Assembly (NCBI GenBank): GCA_965237405.1
Contig: OZ250139.1
Location: 620,001 to 684,000 of the forward strand
Source of the DNA: CAUZIB01 sp963663925
GTDB lineage: Bacteria; Acidobacteriota; Vicinamibacteria; Vicinamibacterales; UBA8438
DNA: 64,000 nucleotides
Direction of reading: 5' to 3'
Shown here: piece after piece, positions 60,735 to 64,000 of the stretch
Layout: the number at the start of each line of letters is the position of its first letter
Numbering within the stretch: position 1 is the stretch's first letter
Position numbers and translations under genes: made by a program
Notes under the pieces: generated by a model
The model's database searches: none
Seen by the model: only the letters and a program-made list of their open reading frames with translations
Told to the model about the DNA's origin: nothing

Positions 60735-62027
60735 ATGTTCCACGCCGATCCGCCTTGGTATCGTCAAGTTAACCGCGAGCAGTGGAGGGCGTTCTTCGCT
60801 GCGTTCTTCGGGTGGCTGCTCAACGGGTTCGACTTCACGATCATGACGTTTATCCTGATCGATATTCAGGACAGCTTCACGATCGATCGTGCCCTGGCGG
60901 GCGCGCTCGGGAGCATCACGCTGCTGTTTCGACTGGTGGGAGGACTCGGGGCCGGCATGGCTGCCGATCGATGGGGACGCAAGCTTCCATTAATGCTTTC
61001 GGTGCTTTGGTTTTCGGTCTTTGCGTTCCTGAGCGGGTTCTCGACCTCCTACGCAACGTTGTTCGCCTGTCGGGCGCTCTTCGGGATCGGGATGGGGGGA
61101 GAGTGGGCTGCCGGCATGCCGCTTGCCTTGGAGCACTGGCCGACGCGCTATCGCGGGCTCGCATCCGGGCTGCTGCAGGGAGCCTGGTATTGGGGGTACA
61201 TTCTTTCGGCACTGATCTTTCACTACGTGTATCCGCTGTTCGTGAGTTGGGTAGATCCACTGAGCGCCGCCCCTGGTTCCACGCTGGCCTGGCGCGTCAT
61301 GTTCTGGACCGGTGTCATACCCGTGCTGCTGGTGCTCTGGATCCGGGCGAGCGTGAGTGAGAGCCCGGTGTGGCTCGATAGACAACGGTGGCAGGCGGCA
61401 GGCGGCGAACCATCGATTGAGGATCGCATCTCGGTGCTGCGTTTGCTTCGACGCGACCTCCTTGGGGTGACGGTGCAGACATCACTCCTCATCGGTGCTT
61501 TCATGGTGTCGTACTACTCCATCAGCTTCTGGTATCCCACGTTTCTTCGCGAGACCGGACGCGACCCGCTCGGGTATCTGATCGCGTTCAACGCTGCTGC
61601 AATCGTCGGTACGGCTCTGTGGGGGCGTGCCTCCGAGACATGGCTCGGGCGGCGTGGTGCGGTCTCTGGGGCGGCGCTCATCGGCGTGGCGTCGGTGTCG
61701 CTCTTTCTTGCGGGTGGTCAGTCGGCACTGCTTTGGCTCGGCGCGCTGTTGATGGGCGCGACCGGTGCAGGCATTTGGGGCATGGCGCCGGCATACTTGA
61801 CCGAACGGTTTCCCACGTCCGTGCGAGGGGTCGGTCCGGGACTGTCCTACCACGTCGGTGCAGCCATCGGGTCTCTGACGCCGCTGATGCTCGGGCAACT
61901 GCAAGATGTAGGGATGACCCTCACCGCCGCGATGCAGTTTTCGATTGTTGCTTCTGGGCTCGGTGTCGCTGGCATTGTCTGGCTAGGGCCGGAGACGCGC
62001 GGGCGGCAGTTTGTTGCGGGGGAGTGA
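60735..62027 (+). CDS. MFS transporter (sialate/organic-acid:H+ symporter type)
   Basis: A 430-residue carrier with twelve helices. The first helix NGFDFTIMTFILIDIQDSF, the loop MAADRWGRKLPLMLSVLWF, GIGMGGEWAAGMPLALEHWP and LTERFPTSVRGVGPGLSYHV match the SHS/NanT-like branch of the MFS. Likely substrates are carboxylic acids such as lactate, pyruvate or sialate. Start ATG 60735 has no strong ribosome site. Confidence 0.92.
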   Translation: MFHADPPWYRQVNREQWRAFFAAFFGWLLNGFDFTIMTFILIDIQDSFTIDRALAGALGSITLLFRLVGGLGAGMAADRWGRKLPLMLSVLWFSVFAFLSGFSTSYATLFACRALFGIGMGGEWAAGMPLALEHWPTRYRGLASGLLQGAWYWGYILSALIFHYVYPLFVSWVDPLSAAPGSTLAWRVMFWTGVIPVLLVLWIRASVSESPVWLDRQRWQAAGGEPSIEDRISVLRLLRRDLLGVTVQTSLLIGAFMVSYYSISFWYPTFLRETGRDPLGYLIAFNAAAIVGTALWGRASETWLGRRGAVSGAALIGVASVSLFLAGGQSALLWLGALLMGATGAGIWGMAPAYLTERFPTSVRGVGPGLSYHVGAAIGSLTPLMLGQLQDVGMTLTAAMQFSIVASGLGVAGIVWLGPETRGRQFVAGE

Positions 62028-62076
62028 TTGGGGAGTACTTTTAGAGAACAGAAAACAGGAGATAAGGAGACCGACG

Positions 62077-62826
62077 ATGTTGTTTCGGAGAGTGTTCCTG
62101 GTGACTGGGATGATGCTCATGTCGCTGGCAGGTGGAGTCCTAGGGGGCGTGTTGACGGAGATCCGGATCGTAAAGTCAGTCGTGGCGGCCGAGTTCGCGG
62201 GAACCCAGGGCTCGGCCGTCGTGACCGCTCGACAAGTCAATCTCGTTGATGCGTCGGGCGCTTTGCGAGCGGTCCTCAGCGCCCGCGACGAGCGGGGGAT
62301 GGCCTCGCTTGCGTTTTACGACTTCGAGGGGCAGGTGCGCAATGTCGTGGGCGTCGAGGACGATGGTCGGCCTTTCCTGCGTTTGCTGACCAACGATGGC
62401 CGGCGTCGTTTACTGGCAACCCTTGAAAACGATGACGCGCTCGTGATCGTGGGTGACGAAGCCGACCGCAGTGCGGTGTTCGGGTCAGTCGGTGGCAGCC
62501 CGGTGATTAACTTTGGCGTGGGTGGAGTGAAGCGCGTCCGGCTGCAGCTCAACCGAACCGGACAGCCGAATTTCGGGCTCTTTGACGCGGAGGGTCGCCG
62601 TGGCGCTACCATGGTCCTCGACGAGACAGAGGCGCCGCTCTTTACGTTGTACAAAGAGGGCCACGCGCGGGTTACGTTGGGCGTTGTCCAGCAGTCGACG
62701 GTATTCAACATGGGGAATGCCACCCAGACACGCTTGGTTATGGGCGTCAGGTCTGATGGGTTTCCAAGCCTGAGCTTCTATGACGAGGGAGGCCAAATAT
62801 TTGAACAGCTTCCGGTCAGCCGGTAG
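62077..62826 (+). CDS. Exported protein with repeated beta-strand units
   Basis: ATG 62077 follows AAGGAGA. The 249-residue product has a signal or membrane anchor (VFLVTGMMLMSLAGGVLGGV) and then five to six repeats of about 25-30 residues. Each has short strands around a Gly/Asp turn (DASGALRAVLSARDERG, YDFEGQVRNVVGVEDDG, LRLLTNDGRRRLLATLEND, FDAEGRRGATMVL, SFYDEGGQIFEQL). A beta-solenoid or tail-fibre-like stalk is possible. No family recognised. Confidence 0.7.
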   Translation: MLFRRVFLVTGMMLMSLAGGVLGGVLTEIRIVKSVVAAEFAGTQGSAVVTARQVNLVDASGALRAVLSARDERGMASLAFYDFEGQVRNVVGVEDDGRPFLRLLTNDGRRRLLATLENDDALVIVGDEADRSAVFGSVGGSPVINFGVGGVKRVRLQLNRTGQPNFGLFDAEGRRGATMVLDETEAPLFTLYKEGHARVTLGVVQQSTVFNMGNATQTRLVMGVRSDGFPSLSFYDEGGQIFEQLPVSR

Positions 62827-62856
62827 GCACAAATCACTGTGTTATTCTGACGTCGC

Positions 62857-63537
62857 ATGATTCGGTATTCCACGAACGGCACCACTGGGAGTGGTTACCT
62901 CTCGACGCCCGCGGGCGGTTCCGGACCGGGCGTTATCGTGATTCAGGAATGGTGGGGTCTCGTCGATCACATCAAGAATGTAGCCGACCGTTTCGCCGAG
63001 GCGGGGTTTGTGGCGCTTGCGCCGGACATGTACGAAGGGCAGAAGACCGATAGCCCAGACGAGGCCGGCAAGCTGATGATGGCGATCGAAATCGACAAGG
63101 CGGAGAAGAATCTCCGAGGCGCGATCGACTACCTGTTGTCGCGCGACGAGGTTGTGGGTCCTAAAGTCGGAACGGTCGGTTTTTGTATGGGGGGGCAGCT
63201 GTCATTGTACGCAGCGTGTGCGAACCCGAAGGTCGGCGCGTGTGTCGACTTCTACGGCATCCACCCCAACGTCCAGCCGAATCTCGAAAGACTCCAGGCG
63301 CCGGTACTCGGATTTTTTGCAGAAAATGATGGCTTTGTAACCCCTGAGGTCGCACATAAACTCGAAGCCGATCTCCAGGCTGCTGGCAAGCAGGTCGAGA
63401 TGACGATCTTCGAGGGTGCTGACCACGCATTCTTCAATGACACCCGCCACCAAGTGTACCATGCCACCTACGCTGCTCAGTGTTGGGACCGGATGGTGGT
63501 GTTTTTTGACCAGCACCTGCGACAGGTGGATCGGTAG
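62857..63537 (+). CDS. Dienelactone hydrolase family protein
   Basis: A 226-residue cytosolic alpha/beta hydrolase. Oxyanion EWWG, nucleophile Cys110 in VGFCMGGQL, Asp in FFAENDGFVTP and His in GADHAFFND complete the DLH triad. It opens dienelactones from aromatic ring cleavage or related substrates. Starts 30 bases after the previous gene. Confidence 0.94.
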   Translation: MIRYSTNGTTGSGYLSTPAGGSGPGVIVIQEWWGLVDHIKNVADRFAEAGFVALAPDMYEGQKTDSPDEAGKLMMAIEIDKAEKNLRGAIDYLLSRDEVVGPKVGTVGFCMGGQLSLYAACANPKVGACVDFYGIHPNVQPNLERLQAPVLGFFAENDGFVTPEVAHKLEADLQAAGKQVEMTIFEGADHAFFNDTRHQVYHATYAAQCWDRMVVFFDQHLRQVDR

Positions 63538-63735
63538 CGGCTCGCGGGTGTGGGGAGACTACTGAACTTGCTTCGGTCGTGGCAGCTGTTCGTTCTCACT
63601 GTCGTCCTGTTTAGTCGTCACCCTGCTCGTGTCAGACCCAGTGACTCTGTTCGACGAAATCGTACCTGGTGTCTTGGCCTTGGGATTGGGCAAATGGAAG
63701 CGTTCATCCGGAGGAACGGGTGACGCCGTAACCCG

Positions 63736-64000
63736 ATGGCCGGTAATAGTTTCGGGCAAGCATTTCGCGTGACCACGGCTGGGGAAGCCCATGGACCGGG
63801 GAACCTCGTCATCATCGACGGGTGCCCCGCCGGTTTACCCTTGACCGAAGACGATCTTCGTACGGATCTTGCCCGCCGCCGGCCTGGGCAAAGCAAGATC
63901 GTGACGCAGCGCGACGAGCCGGACGAACCCGAGATCCTGTCGGGTGTGTTCGAGGGACGGACTACGGGAACCAGTATCGCGATCCTCGTCCGCAACCACG
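63736..64000 (+). CDS. aroC: Chorismate synthase, N-terminal part
   Basis: The frame from ATG 63736 to the window end is open for 88 codons: MAGNSFGQAFRVTTAGEAHG, then DGCPAGLPLTEDDLRTDLAR, RRPGQSKIVTQRDEPD, EILSGVFEGRTTGTSIAILV and RNH. These are the FMN- and EPSP-binding N-terminal motifs of AroC, the last step of the shikimate pathway. The 3' end is outside the window. The preceding 198 bases contain no gene that I recognise. Confidence 0.93.
   Translation, partial: MAGNSFGQAFRVTTAGEAHGPGNLVIIDGCPAGLPLTEDDLRTDLARRRPGQSKIVTQRDEPDEPEILSGVFEGRTTGTSIAILVRNH

Noticed and set aside
1..64000. CRISPR arrays, insertion sequences, prophage or integrase genes
   Set aside because: No regularly spaced repeats, transposase, integrase or phage structural genes were seen on either strand.

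Overview
The window reads as one contig of a GC-rich (about 60%) bacterial chromosome. The most likely source is an Acidobacteriota member of the Vicinamibacteria type. This is an inference from gene content: a DUF1592/DUF1552/ankyrin operon, a 'DPDLQG' exported protein, tannase, SMP-30 and PQQ-dehydrogenase genes, a UGSC selenoprotein, and the order thrS-infC-rpmI-rplT-pheS-pheT-coiled coil-zapA-6S RNA-rny. No phage, insertion sequence or CRISPR array was seen.

1-18.4 kb is an accessory region of exported catabolic and redox proteins: a planctomycete-type cytochrome/DUF1552/ankyrin operon, a cyclase-family hydrolase, an SMP-30 lactonase, a beta-propeller glycosidase-like protein, DUF481 outer membrane protein, 1-Cys peroxiredoxin, tannase and a LysM lytic transglycosylase. 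It carries many broken genes (sodium:solute symporter, SnoaL-like, cupin fusion, mscL, MscS-like, sugar dehydrogenase).

18.5-32.9 kb is a housekeeping block: aminotransferase, thiL, truncated rny, probable 6S RNA, zapA, pheTS, rplT, rpmI, infC with an ATC start, thrS, tRNA-Val(GAC), an S41-like protein without its catalytic residues, ruvX and mltG. It ends at a two-way terminator shared with a YeiH-type transporter.

32.9-48 kb is mixed: an esterase; an exported rhodanese with in-frame UGA at the catalytic cysteine; a class III aminotransferase; an exported FAH-fold protein; a beta-propeller/di-heme/Rieske cluster; FKBP; a glycosyltransferase; a second SMP-30 protein; an acyl-CoA ligase; an SDR; transporters.

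48-56.7 kb is an acyl-CoA catabolism cluster: APH-fold kinase, MaoC, ACAD, LarA-like and bifunctional hydratase/dehydrogenase. It is followed by a UGSC selenoprotein with an in-frame UGA and a perfect SECIS-like hairpin, then a thioredoxin-fold protein carrying a large conserved C-terminal domain. 56.7-64 kb holds a PQQ-dependent dehydrogenase, a metallo-beta-lactamase-fold hydrolase, an MFS carrier, dienelactone hydrolase and the start of aroC.

The main result is two independent selenocysteine candidates. In each, UGA sits at a redox-cysteine position, the frame stays open and family-like beyond it, and a hairpin with bacterial SECIS geometry follows at 19-21 nt.
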